A stretch of DNA of 64,000 bases from the NCBI GenBank assembly GCA_934446355.1, contig CAKSEC010000003.1:62001-126000 (forward strand), in the 5' to 3' direction. Positions 8,590-16,082 of the stretch are shown piece by piece; position 1 is the stretch's first letter; each line of letters begins with the position of its first letter. This DNA comes from an uncultured Oscillospiraceae bacterium (GTDB lineage: Bacteria; Bacillota; Clostridia; Oscillospirales; Ruminococcaceae). The position numbers and the translations under genes are program-made. The notes below the pieces were generated by a model. It was not told the origin of the DNA. It ran no database searches and saw nothing but the letters and a program-made list of their open reading frames with translations.

Positions 8590-9258
8590 ATGCCGATAAG
8601 AGCCGAGGGGCTGTGCAGATATTTCAGAGTTGGGGGAACTGTCGTCAGGGCGCTTGACGGGGTGAGCCTGAATATTTCAGATGGTGAATATGTCACGATA
8701 TGCGGGGCGAGCGGGAGCGGAAAATCTACGCTGATGAACATACTGGGGTGTCTGGATTCTCCGACCTCCGGCAGCTATATGCTGGACGGCGAGAATGTGA
8801 CTGCGCTTGATGACGACCGGCTGAGCAGGATACGGGGCAGCAAGATAGGCTTCGTATTCCAGAGTTTCAACCTGATACCGTCGCTCACTGCGCTTGAAAA
8901 CGTGGAACTTCCGCTGATGTACAGGGGATTCTCAAGAAAGCAGCGGCGTGAGGCTGCGCTGGAAGCGCTGGAGCAGGTGGGTCTTGAAAACCGTGCGGAC
9001 CACCGTCCCTGCGAGATGAGCGGCGGACAGCAGCAGCGCACCGCAATAGCAAGAGCCATCGCAGCACGCCCCTCGATGATACTTGCGGACGAGCCGTGCG
9101 GGAATCTCGACAGCAGGTCGGGCAGGGTGGTCTGCGAGATACTTGAAGCGCTGCATATGTGCGGAAAGACTATCGTCATGATAACCCACGATGAAAATGC
9201 CGCCAGAAAAGCCGAGCGACTTATTCGCATTTCTGACGGCAGGATATATTCGGGCTGA
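8590..9258 (+). CDS. ABC transporter ATP-binding protein (MacB/LolD type), orphan
   Basis: ATPase subunit of the MacB/LolD/FtsE class, which usually powers FtsX-like permeases for lipoprotein, peptide or antibiotic export. It has 222 residues with Walker A GASGSGKST at about residues 38-46, the Q-loop in FVFQSFNLIP, the signature SGGQQQRTAIARA, Walker B MILADEPCGNLD and the H-loop in ITHD. No permease gene is adjacent: the next gene is convergent and unrelated. Its ribosome site is buried in an 18-bp stem, so expression may be tightly controlled. The partner permease and substrate are unknown. Confidence 0.92.
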   Translation: MPIRAEGLCRYFRVGGTVVRALDGVSLNISDGEYVTICGASGSGKSTLMNILGCLDSPTSGSYMLDGENVTALDDDRLSRIRGSKIGFVFQSFNLIPSLTALENVELPLMYRGFSRKQRREAALEALEQVGLENRADHRPCEMSGGQQQRTAIARAIAARPSMILADEPCGNLDSRSGRVVCEILEALHMCGKTIVMITHDENAARKAERLIRISDGRIYSG

Positions 9259-9265
9259 CCGTTTA

Positions 9266-9538
9266 TCAGGTCGGCTTCCACCTGTCCGGTGCATTCGGGC
9301 AGGCGGCATTCTTTTTTGCGGCACGAAGTTCGGCATAGCAGCCGCATTTCCGGCAGGTGCCGCTTATCAGGTCGTCGCAGCGGCGGCATATCTCAAGCCG
9401 GCGTGAGTATTCTTCGGGCGACGCCTTTTGTGCGGGCGGCATTGCGGCTATTCTTTGGTGAATTATCTCGGAAAGGGCGTTTTCGTCAGCCTCCTGCAGC
9501 AGGCAGCGCAGGCAGGGCTTTTTCGGCGTCACAGGCAT
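9266..9538 (-). CDS. small Cys-rich protein, DUF6171-like
   Basis: A 90-residue protein with four cysteine clusters: CLRC near the N-terminus, CRRC and CRKCGC in the middle, and a final CPN. This suggests one or two zinc sites, and the layout resembles the DUF6171 family of Firmicutes. No function is known to me. Its ATG lies inside the 3' end of the arabinofuranosidase gene, overlapping by 10 nt, which implies translational coupling. It ends 7 nt from the convergent ABC ATPase gene, with no clear terminator between them. Confidence 0.8.
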   Translation of the reverse strand: MPVTPKKPCLRCLLQEADENALSEIIHQRIAAMPPAQKASPEEYSRRLEICRRCDDLISGTCRKCGCYAELRAAKKNAACPNAPDRWKPT

Positions 9539-11004
9539 AACTCTACTGCTGCAACGGAGCAGGGCGGCAGTAATATTTCAGCCTTTGAGCCGTCACAATT
9601 GACGGACAGCGGCGCAATGACCACGTTTTCGGGCTCGTCAAAGCTGTTGAGCAGGTGCGCATCTCCGTAAAGGACACGTCCAGTGCCAGACTTTATGCCG
9701 GCGAATGCCGAGCCGATATCTATGCGGCAGCGTTCTGTAAGGGAAGCATTCGACAGCGTAATGTGTACCTTTCCGCTGGCGTCCACGGAAGCCGACTGGC
9801 TGATGGCGGGTACTCCCTCGGCTGCGCTTTGATTCTGGACGTGGCTGTAGATAAGGTCGCTGTCCTGATGTTCCTTGTAGAGGTCGAATACGTGGTAGGT
9901 GGGGGTCTTGATGGTTTTCGTGCCCTCGGTCAGGAGTATTGACTGGAGAACGTTGACTGCCTGTGCGATATTCGCCATGGTCACACGGGAGGAATGACGG
10001 TTGAATATGTTGAGGTTCACCGCTGCAACGATAGCGTCACGCATGGTGTTCTGCTGATAGAGGAAGCCCGGATTCGTGCCCGGCTCTACATCGTACCATG
10101 TGCCCCATTCGTCCACGATAAGCCCGACCTTATGTTCGGGGTCGTATCTGTCCATAATGGCGGAGTGGCGGGAAACAACCTCCTCCATTCTGAGCGTGTT
10201 GCGGATAGTGGCGTAATATTCGTTCTCGTCGAACTCTGTTGCGCTGCCCTTATGCGACCAGTCGACGGTGGGAAGTGTGTAGTAGTGCAGAGAAACGCCT
10301 TTCATGTGCCACGGTGTGACCTGCCGCATTAGCACTTCCGTCCAGTTGTAGTCGTCGGCGTTTCCGCCGCTTGCTACCTTGAAAAGCTCGTTGCCACTGT
10401 AGTTGCGGCAGTAGGTGGCGTAGCGGCGGTACAGGTCGGAGTAATATTCGGGGCGCATATTGCCGCCGCAGCCCCAGCTTTCGTTGCCTATGCCGAGGTA
10501 TTTCAGCTTCCACGGCTGCTCTCTGCCGTTTTTTCGGCGAAGTTCCGCCATGGGGGAAACGCCGTCAAAGGTCATGTATTCCACCCAGTTGGAAAGTTCC
10601 TCGACAGTTCCGCTGCCGACATTTCCGCTGATGTACGGCTCGCAGCCGACAAGCTCGCAGAAGCGCATAAATTCATGCGTGCCGAAGCTGTTGTCCTCGA
10701 CAAGCCCGCCCCAGTGGGTGTTTATCATCTTTTTGCGGGAGGATTTCTCGCCGATACCGTCACGCCAGTGGTATTCGTCGGCGAAGCAGCCGCCCGGCCA
10801 GCGCAGCACGGGAAGCTTTATCTGTTTGAATGCTTCTATCACATCGGTGCGGAAGCCCTCGGTGTTGGGGATATCGGATTTTTCGCCCACGTATATTCCG
10901 TCGTATACGCAGCGGCCGAGGTGCTCGGAGAAATTGCCGTATATTTCGGGGTTTATGTGGGATATCCTTTCAAGCGGATTTATGGTCAGGTGCAAAGTGT
11001 TCAT
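9529..11004 (-). CDS. abfA: alpha-L-arabinofuranosidase, GH51
   Basis: Retaining glycosidase that removes terminal alpha-L-arabinofuranosyl groups from arabino-oligosaccharides. It has 491 residues, typical for bacterial intracellular GH51, with no signal peptide. Motifs include RWPGGCFAD at about 68-76, acid/base Glu175 in GIGNESWG and nucleophile Glu299 in VDEWGTW. The substrate is probably imported arabinan or arabinoxylan fragments. ATG 11004 follows AAAGGACG. The gene diverges from an AraC-family regulator whose promoter interlocks with its own, so that regulator is the obvious control candidate. Confidence 0.96.
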   Translation of the reverse strand: MNTLHLTINPLERISHINPEIYGNFSEHLGRCVYDGIYVGEKSDIPNTEGFRTDVIEAFKQIKLPVLRWPGGCFADEYHWRDGIGEKSSRKKMINTHWGGLVEDNSFGTHEFMRFCELVGCEPYISGNVGSGTVEELSNWVEYMTFDGVSPMAELRRKNGREQPWKLKYLGIGNESWGCGGNMRPEYYSDLYRRYATYCRNYSGNELFKVASGGNADDYNWTEVLMRQVTPWHMKGVSLHYYTLPTVDWSHKGSATEFDENEYYATIRNTLRMEEVVSRHSAIMDRYDPEHKVGLIVDEWGTWYDVEPGTNPGFLYQQNTMRDAIVAAVNLNIFNRHSSRVTMANIAQAVNVLQSILLTEGTKTIKTPTYHVFDLYKEHQDSDLIYSHVQNQSAAEGVPAISQSASVDASGKVHITLSNASLTERCRIDIGSAFAGIKSGTGRVLYGDAHLLNSFDEPENVVIAPLSVNCDGSKAEILLPPCSVAAVELCL

Positions 11005-11049
11005 GATGTATCGTCCTTTCTCGCCAGTCTGGGCGTTTGTACTACAATT

Positions 11050-11078
11050 ATTATAGCCTGTTGACAGAAATTCTTCAA
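11050..11078 (-). promoter_or_regulatory. sigma-A promoter for abfA
   Basis: On the minus strand, TTGAAG (11078-11073), 17-bp spacer, TATAAT (11055-11050). Its -35 lies in the spacer of the opposing araC-type promoter. Confidence 0.75.
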
Positions 11079-11089
11079 TGATGTATAAT
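11061..11089 (+). promoter_or_regulatory. consensus sigma-A promoter for the AraC-family gene
   Basis: TTGACA (11061-11066), 17-bp spacer, TATAAT (11084-11089), a perfect consensus. It places the transcript start near 11096, which rules out the upstream ATG at 11078 as the start codon. Confidence 0.85.
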
Positions 11090-11128
11090 ACAAAAAGACT
11101 GATATATCATACTTTGGGGGCGATAACT

Positions 11129-11905
11129 GTGGAACTTCATGCAATGGGTATAGGCTATCGGCATGATTCTGATTTTCACATCAGCAGACCTAACGGTTCG
11201 GGCGACTGGCTGCTGCTTATATTCCGCACGGCGGCGTTTGTGGCGGACGGCGGGGCGCGTTCTGAGGTTCCCCGTGATTCGGTGGTGCTGTATACAAAAA
11301 ACGCCCCGCAGGATTACGGAGCGAATGGCGGCGAATATGTCAACGACTGGGTGCATTTCGGCTGCGGGGAGAATGATATATTCTTTGAAAGGCTTGATAT
11401 ACCGTTCAATACGCCGGTGCCGCTTCAATCGGCGGCTGCGGTGGAAAACACGCTGTGGCAGCTGAAGCTGGAGAGCGTTTCGGACACCCCGAAAAGCCGT
11501 GAATGCTGCGACCTGCTTCTGCGGCTGCTTATTGCGCAGGCATTGTCAGGCGGAAAAAACAAGCCCGACCATCCCTACAGCGAAAGCCTCAGGAGGATCA
11601 GGGCGGAAATATACGGCGATCCGGCTTCCAGCCGCACCATTGAGGAACTTGCAGCGCTTGTGCCGCTGAGCCCGTCATATTTCCAGACCCTGTATCGCAG
11701 GCAGTTTGGCGTCAGTTGCTATGAGGACGTGCTGCGGGCGAAAACAGGGCTGGCAAAGTACTATCTGGAGAACACTGCTATGTCCGTCAAGGAGATAGCC
11801 GGTTTGTGCGGCTTTGCGAACGACGAGCATTTCATGCGGCAGTTCAGAAAGCGCACCGGAATGACTGCCATCGAATGGCGCAGGGACTCAGACCGGATCA
11901 GCTGA
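11129..11905 (+). CDS. AraC-family regulator, likely controlling abfA
   Basis: Transcription factor with an N-terminal AraC-type sugar-binding cupin (about residues 1-130) and a C-terminal double HTH (about 160-255). The second HTH shows KEIAGLCGFANDEHFMRQF. The start is taken as GTG 11129, 8 nt after GGGGGC. The ATG at 11078 lies upstream of the predicted transcript start, and ATG 11144 is an alternative. The divergent arrangement with the GH51 gene suggests an arabinose or arabino-oligosaccharide response; the ligand is inferred only. The 3' end overlaps the convergent next gene by 8 nt. Confidence 0.9.
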   Translation: MELHAMGIGYRHDSDFHISRPNGSGDWLLLIFRTAAFVADGGARSEVPRDSVVLYTKNAPQDYGANGGEYVNDWVHFGCGENDIFFERLDIPFNTPVPLQSAAAVENTLWQLKLESVSDTPKSRECCDLLLRLLIAQALSGGKNKPDHPYSESLRRIRAEIYGDPASSRTIEELAALVPLSPSYFQTLYRRQFGVSCYEDVLRAKTGLAKYYLENTAMSVKEIAGLCGFANDEHFMRQFRKRTGMTAIEWRRDSDRIS

Positions 11906-12434
11906 GTTTCAGGGTGGGATCAGCTTCCATCTGTGCGATGAGCGGTCTGGAGATGTAAAGTCTGTGATAGCGGTCTGTGGTGTCTGCGTAGTAGTTAAGG
12001 CGCAGGGTCATTCTGTCAGCGGGCACGGGTATGAACTTGGTATACTGCTTGATGCCGACAAATAGCTTTCTGTACAGCTTTGCCAGACACTCAGGGCGGT
12101 CAACGAAAGAGCCGTCAGGAGCAGCGTAGCCGTTTACCATATACATACGGCCTCTCTTGAGCAGTCCGTCCTCTGCGGGCGGGGTGTAGCTTGCTTCGAT
12201 GGTGACGTTGCCGTTTTCATTGTAGCAGCCGAGCGGCTTGTTCCAGTCGAGGTCGCCTGCCAGCGGAAGATAGAAATAATACTTGCGGCAGTCGTCGGTG
12301 ATTATTGAAGTGTCCCTTGCGGAAATGATACCTTCGTCCGTCTGGCGGAGTATCAGGCAGCCGCAGTGGAGTGCGACCTCGGCAAGCTTGAGGAAGGTTT
12401 CCCGCTCGATGTAGTAATTCTTCTGCTTTCCCAT
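11898..12434 (-). CDS. conserved hypothetical protein, 178 residues
   Basis: I do not recognise this family. The protein is soluble, with no signal peptide or membrane segment. It is rich in Tyr, Arg and Asp, beginning MGKQKNYYIE. A possible substrate-facing or beta-rich region appears around KYYFYLPLAGDLDWNKP, and YHRLYISRP lies near the C-terminus. The start at 12434 follows AAAGGA; the frame extends further upstream, but without a better start. It is convergent with, and overlaps by 8 nt, the AraC-family gene, with no terminator between them, so mutual transcriptional interference is possible. Confidence 0.7.
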   Translation of the reverse strand: MGKQKNYYIERETFLKLAEVALHCGCLILRQTDEGIISARDTSIITDDCRKYYFYLPLAGDLDWNKPLGCYNENGNVTIEASYTPPAEDGLLKRGRMYMVNGYAAPDGSFVDRPECLAKLYRKLFVGIKQYTKFIPVPADRMTLRLNYYADTTDRYHRLYISRPLIAQMEADPTLKLS

Positions 12435-12562
12435 TTTGTGATTCCTTTCTGAATTGTCGACGTTATGTCGATGAGTTTTGTGAACCGCAGCGCGGTTACT
12501 GTGGATAGCTGTACGGCATAAATAATGCCATACAAGCATTAAAAAATCATGCAAATTGCACA

Positions 12563-12591
12563 TTGATTTTTTGATGGGGATATGCTAATAT
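12563..12591 (+). promoter_or_regulatory. promoter for queT
   Basis: TTGATT (12563-12568), 17-bp spacer, TAATAT (12586-12591). A 14-bp palindrome CACAGATATCTGTG (12599-12612) covers the likely transcript start. Confidence 0.6.
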
Positions 12592-12620
12592 ATATTCACA
12601 CAGATATCTGTGCAAAAATC

Positions 12621-12673
12621 GAATACGGTGTTTTCTTTGTCTAACCACCGTTAAAAAACAAGGAGTTTTTTTA
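12621..12673 (+). promoter_or_regulatory. preQ1-type riboswitch before queT
   Basis: ACGGTG (12625-12630) pairs with CACCGT (12646-12651). The loop segment CTTTGT (12635-12640) can pair with ACAAGG (12658-12663), forming an H-type pseudoknot that hides the AAGGAG ribosome site. This is the layout of translational preQ1 riboswitches, closest in my view to class III or II. The class is uncertain, but the gene downstream is a queuosine-precursor transporter, which supports the ligand. Confidence 0.68.
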
Positions 12674-13206
12674 TGCTTAAAAACAAGAAAATTCGTACTG
12701 CCGACATTGCTCGGCTGGCTCTTGTCGCCGCTGCTTATGCGGCGCTGACCCTTGCTGTTCCGGGGCTTGGCTTCGGCGGGATACAGTTCCGGCTGTCAGA
12801 GGTGCTGGTGCTGCTCTGCTTTTATCGCCGCGACTACAGCATTGCGCTGATAGTCGGGTGCTTTATCGCCAACTGCTTCAGCCCGATGGCAGTGATGGAT
12901 ATGGTGTTCGGCACGCTTGCGACGGCTATTGCGGTGATACCGATGTACAGTATACGCAATATATGGGTCGCTTCGCTTCTGCCGGTGGTCAGCAACGGCG
13001 TTATCGTTGCGCTGGAGCTTCTCATCTGCTACGGCAATGAACCGCCGTTCTGGTTCAATATGCTGACTGTCGGTGCGGGAGAACTTGCGGTGGTAACGGT
13101 CATCGGCTGTCTGCTGTTTAAGCTGCTTCTTGAACGCAGCGAAAGATTCATGAGCGTGATAGGCGCTTCCAAACAAAAGATCGGAATAGACGGCGGCAAG
13201 GCGTAA
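12673..13206 (+). CDS. queT: queuosine precursor ECF transporter S component
   Basis: Substrate-binding membrane subunit that imports preQ1/preQ0-type precursors for tRNA queuosine modification, working with a shared ECF energising module encoded elsewhere. It has 177 residues, mostly hydrophobic, with about five membrane helices. Family-typical stretches are RLSEVLVLLCFY and GCFIANCFSPMAVMDMVFG. A pseudoknot at the ribosome site gives the likely control: ligand binding should block translation. A terminator follows. Confidence 0.92.
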   Translation: MLKNKKIRTADIARLALVAAAYAALTLAVPGLGFGGIQFRLSEVLVLLCFYRRDYSIALIVGCFIANCFSPMAVMDMVFGTLATAIAVIPMYSIRNIWVASLLPVVSNGVIVALELLICYGNEPPFWFNMLTVGAGELAVVTVIGCLLFKLLLERSERFMSVIGASKQKIGIDGGKA

Positions 13207-13216
13207 AGCTTGTCGG

Positions 13217-13252
13217 TGCGGGGAATACGGCGTTTGCTGTATCCCCGCATTT
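13217..13252 (+). terminator. intrinsic terminator after queT
   Basis: TGCGGGGAATAC (13217-13228) pairs with GTATCCCCGCA (13239-13249) with one bulge, then TTTCTG. It lies between convergent genes. Confidence 0.7.
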
Positions 13253-13265
13253 CTGCGTTCGGGGG

Positions 13266-13952
13266 TCATTTCAGAATGCCGTTCCATTTGCGGTATTCGG
13301 GGAAATTCCCGATAAGAAAGGCGTAGAACCTTTCTGAATGGTCGTGGTGCCAGTAGTGGGAATATTCATGCCAGAACACCGACAGCACGGTTTGCCGAGG
13401 GTATGCCGCCAGCCTTATATTGATGGAGATATGTCCTCTTGACCATGCGCAGCTTCCCCAGCGTGACTTCATATCCTTTATCGTCACCACAGTGGGCGGC
13501 GGGGTAAGCCCTCTTGATATAAGAGCGCTGCGCACCTCGCTGTCAAGCTCCCTGCATAGCTTCGCAAAGCTGTCTGACAGCCAGTGCTGCAGAAGTCCGG
13601 CTATATCCTGCGGGGAGGTGCGGCGGGTGAACACACGTATTTCCTGCGGCTCCAGCACGGCGCATTCACGGCTGCTGGATATGATACGCACAGGGTATTC
13701 CTTGCCCAGCCAGATGACTTTTTCGGCTGACAGCGGCGTCTGACCGGCACGCTCGTTTATACGGGCTATCGCCTTTTGGATAAACGCCTGCTCGGAGATG
13801 ATAAACTCCTCAATACGTGCGGCGCTGACCCGATTGTTTGCCGATATACGCAGAGAACCGTCCTCTTTCACACGCAGGTTGATATTCTTCACCGGCTTGC
13901 GGGTCAGTTCATAGTATATCCCGCTGCCGTCCGGAAATTTCAGGAAAGTCAT
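13266..13952 (-). CDS. YgjP-like (DUF45/M48-type) metallopeptidase domain protein
   Basis: Predicted zinc-dependent hydrolase of the YgjP/SprT-like group. The motif HEYSH (HExxH) near the C-terminus, followed by WHHDHSERF, supplies the metal ligands. An N-terminal beta-rich domain (about residues 1-80) precedes it, as in the family. The physiological substrate is not known. ATG 13952 is chosen because the conserved part begins there and a GAGGTG site lies upstream; an in-frame GTG at 14003 is less likely. The leader contains a shrunken copy of the family I hairpin (14006-14052), and a consensus promoter lies at 14068-14096. Confidence 0.85.
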   Translation of the reverse strand: MTFLKFPDGSGIYYELTRKPVKNINLRVKEDGSLRISANNRVSAARIEEFIISEQAFIQKAIARINERAGQTPLSAEKVIWLGKEYPVRIISSSRECAVLEPQEIRVFTRRTSPQDIAGLLQHWLSDSFAKLCRELDSEVRSALISRGLTPPPTVVTIKDMKSRWGSCAWSRGHISINIRLAAYPRQTVLSVFWHEYSHYWHHDHSERFYAFLIGNFPEYRKWNGILK

Positions 13953-14005
13953 TCTGGGTATATGCACCTCGGTAGAGTCTGGACAGCTTGATAAGAAGTC
14001 CACTT

Positions 14006-14052
14006 CCAGACTGGCGTGAAGCCATCGAAGATTAGGGCTTATCGCCTGTCGA
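14006..14052 (-). repeat. family I hairpin element, degenerate copy 3
   Basis: Read on the minus strand, it keeps the outer parts of the family I element (GGCGATAAGCCC, CTAATCTTCG, GGCTTCACGCCAGTCTG) but lacks the central hairpin, as if internally deleted. It still folds as a short stem, GGCGATAAGCC/GGCTTCACGCC. It lies between the promoter at 14068-14096 and the metallopeptidase gene, so it should be transcribed in the 5' leader. Confidence 0.6.
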
Positions 14053-14067
14053 ATTTTTCTTTTGTCT

Positions 14068-14096
14068 ATTATATCACGTATTTATGCAAAAGTCAA
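14068..14096 (-). promoter_or_regulatory. sigma-A promoter for the metallopeptidase gene
   Basis: On the minus strand, TTGACT (14096-14091), 17-bp spacer, TATAAT (14073-14068). Confidence 0.8.
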
Positions 14097-14166
14097 TTAA
14101 TCAATGCGTGTTATTCAAAAATAATTAGTCAACTAATATTTCGTGTCTTTGACCTGAAACAGACGT

Positions 14167-14206
14167 AAAAAATCGGGGCTGTGAGTTCTATCCACAGTCC
14201 CGTTTT
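14167..14206 (-). terminator. terminator of the Rrf2 gene
   Basis: GGGGCTGTG (14175-14183) pairs with CACAGTCCC (14193-14201). The minus strand then continues into a T-run (A-run at 14167-14172). The plus strand also has TTTTA after the stem, so it may act in both directions. Confidence 0.75.
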
Positions 14207-14229
14207 ATATATAGCGCACTGAATTTTGT

Positions 14230-14640
14230 TTATTTTCCCTTTTCCCAGTTCACCATATCGGCAAGCGTGATATTGTCCACCACGCTGTTCACGGCGTTGT
14301 TTATCTCCTGATACAGCCTTATCGTCACGCATTTGTCACGCATTTCGCAGGCGTTGTCGTCAAGGCAGGATACAGGAGCAAGGCTGCCCTCTGAAAGGCG
14401 CAGTATCTCGCCGACAGTGTATTCCTCTGCGGGTCTTGTCAGCAGGTACCCGCCCTGCGCGCCCCTTACGCTGCGCACGCAGGCTGCCCTGTTCAGCACG
14501 GCGGCTATCTGCTCCATATATTTTACGGATATCCCGCTGCGTGCGGCGATATCCTTTACTTTTATCGGGTCGCCGTCGGGGTGCTTTGCCAAGTCAAGCA
14601 TGAATAAGATGGCGTATCTTCCTTTAGTCGATATTTTCAT
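14230..14640 (-). CDS. Rrf2/IscR-family transcriptional regulator
   Basis: Winged-helix repressor of 136 residues beginning MKISTKGRYA, with the recognition region SGISVKYMEQI and the wing RSVRGAQGGYLL. Cys92, Cys98 and Cys104 in SCLDDNACEMRDKC match the three-cysteine Fe-S ligand set of IscR/CymR-type members, so it may sense cluster status or cysteine supply. No isc/suf or cysteine genes are adjacent in the window, so the regulon is unknown. A consensus promoter lies just upstream. The ribosome site is AAAGGGGG. Confidence 0.92.
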   Translation of the reverse strand: MKISTKGRYAILFMLDLAKHPDGDPIKVKDIAARSGISVKYMEQIAAVLNRAACVRSVRGAQGGYLLTRPAEEYTVGEILRLSEGSLAPVSCLDDNACEMRDKCVTIRLYQEINNAVNSVVDNITLADMVNWEKGK

Positions 14641-14665
14641 ACAGATACCCCCTTTCTTTTATCCT

Positions 14666-14694
14666 ATAATAGCACATATGAAAAAATTTGTCAA
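14666..14694 (-). promoter_or_regulatory. sigma-A promoter for the Rrf2 gene
   Basis: On the minus strand, TTGACA (14694-14689), 17-bp spacer, TATTAT (14671-14666). Confidence 0.8.
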
Positions 14695-14702
14695 GGCATA
14701 CA

Positions 14703-14732
14703 GTAATATTCAGGTGTTGCGGCGCATATACA
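14703..14732 (+). promoter_or_regulatory. putative sigma-E-type promoter for spoIIP
   Basis: GTAATATT (14703-14710), 14-bp spacer, CATATACA (14725-14732). This resembles the mother-cell sigma-E pattern (KMATATT, 14-15 bp, CATACA-like). spoIIP is a known sigma-E target in Bacillus. No sigma-A promoter is apparent here. Confidence 0.45.
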
Positions 14733-14783
14733 TTGAGTTGAAAGTAACACATTATCGTGCAAACACACCGGAGGAAAAATGCA

Positions 14784-16082
14784 ATGGAAAAGAAAAGATT
14801 ACTTGTCGGTCTTGGGGTGGCAGTGGCGGGCGTCACTGTAATGACCGCAGCCGGGACAAGCCCGGAATATGCGTTCACGGCGATGGCGGGAGCGGCTCAG
14901 CAGGCGGCTTTCCTGACTGCCGGAATAAAGCTGCAGCAGGCGGGGGATACCGTAGACAGCGAAAGCGTAAATGAGCAGAGCACGCCGGAATCAGTGCCCG
15001 AAATTAGCGTGGACGACCTGCGTGAAAGCAGCTTCATGACATCAGAGCAGCCCACTGCGGACAGCGCAGGAAGTTCCCTGCCTGAAATCGTTCAGGCGAC
15101 TGCGGATATCGAGGACATAAAGTACACGGCAGACGCTGCGGACAGCGGCGGCGCGCAGGACGTTTCGCAGCCATCTGCGCCGACAGTTGAGGGAGCGCCA
15201 GATAACGCAGCACGTGTGATATCACGGAACATCACCGAGTTCTCGGACGGGCTGGACCGCACGGCTGAGGGCAGCAAAAGCGGCGTTGTGTACCGTGAGC
15301 ATTTCAGCGGGTATCAGGGGACGGACTACCTGAAAATACCGGGCGGCGGGCTTGTGTGGAACTGCACGGCAGACAGTCCTCAGACGCTGCTGCAGGCTGC
15401 GCAGGAGCTTCCGTCGCTCAGAATAAATGCGTACACGGACGAGCCTCAGGTGCTGATAGTGCATACCCACACCACCGAAAGCTACGAGCCGTATCAGCGC
15501 AGCTACTACGACAGCGCATTTCCGAGCCGGACAAGGGATCCGCAGTATAACATGATAAGCGTGGGCGAGGCGCTTTCGCAGCGGCTGGCTGAGAACGGCA
15601 TATCAGTGCTGCACGACGGCACAGTGCACGATTATCCGTCTTACACCGGCGCATACGACCGCAGCGAAGCGACGATCAGGGCGGCTCTTGAGGAATACCC
15701 GTCGATAAAGGTGATAATCGACCTGCATCGTGACGCAATATCTGCGGCGGACGGCAGCCGAACCGCTCCTGTCGCTGAGATAAACGGAAAATCGGCGGCG
15801 CAGTTCATGATAATCGCCGGGTGTGATGACGGTCGGTTCGGGAATATGCCGGACTACATAGAGAATTTCAAGCTGGCGTGCCTGTTTCAGCAGTCGGCTG
15901 AGAAGCTGTATCCGGGGCTTGCACGGCCTGTGCTGTTCGATTACCGGAACTACAACCAGCACATTTCGACCGGCTCGCTGCTGATAGAGGTCGGAAGCCA
16001 CGCAAACTCGCATGACGAAGCGGTCTACACCGGCGAATTGCTTGGAGATATTCTGGCGGACGCACTTTGTTCGCTTGCCTGA
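14784..16082 (+). CDS. spoIIP: stage II sporulation protein P (amidase/endopeptidase)
   Basis: Cell-wall hydrolase of the SpoIIDMP engulfment machine; it removes stem peptides so the mother-cell membrane can move around the forespore. It has 432 residues. A signal-anchor lies at about residues 5-30, then a long acidic linker, then the amidase_3-like SpoIIP domain from about residue 220. Metal-ligand motifs are VHTHTTESY, DLHRDA and LIEVGSHANS. ATG 14784 follows GGAGG; an upstream GTG at 14757 is less likely. A sigma-E-like promoter precedes it. Its 3' end overlaps the convergent HAD gene by 58 nt. Confidence 0.94.
   Translation: MEKKRLLVGLGVAVAGVTVMTAAGTSPEYAFTAMAGAAQQAAFLTAGIKLQQAGDTVDSESVNEQSTPESVPEISVDDLRESSFMTSEQPTADSAGSSLPEIVQATADIEDIKYTADAADSGGAQDVSQPSAPTVEGAPDNAARVISRNITEFSDGLDRTAEGSKSGVVYREHFSGYQGTDYLKIPGGGLVWNCTADSPQTLLQAAQELPSLRINAYTDEPQVLIVHTHTTESYEPYQRSYYDSAFPSRTRDPQYNMISVGEALSQRLAENGISVLHDGTVHDYPSYTGAYDRSEATIRAALEEYPSIKVIIDLHRDAISAADGSRTAPVAEINGKSAAQFMIIAGCDDGRFGNMPDYIENFKLACLFQQSAEKLYPGLARPVLFDYRNYNQHISTGSLLIEVGSHANSHDEAVYTGELLGDILADALCSLA

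Noticed and set aside
11014..11035. TCGCCAGTCTG-like segment before abfA as another family I remnant
   Set aside because: Only the outer arm sequence matches and no partner arm is present, so chance or a very old remnant cannot be separated.
11078..11128. ATG 11078 as start of the AraC-family gene
   Set aside because: It overlaps the promoter and lies upstream of the predicted transcript start near 11096.
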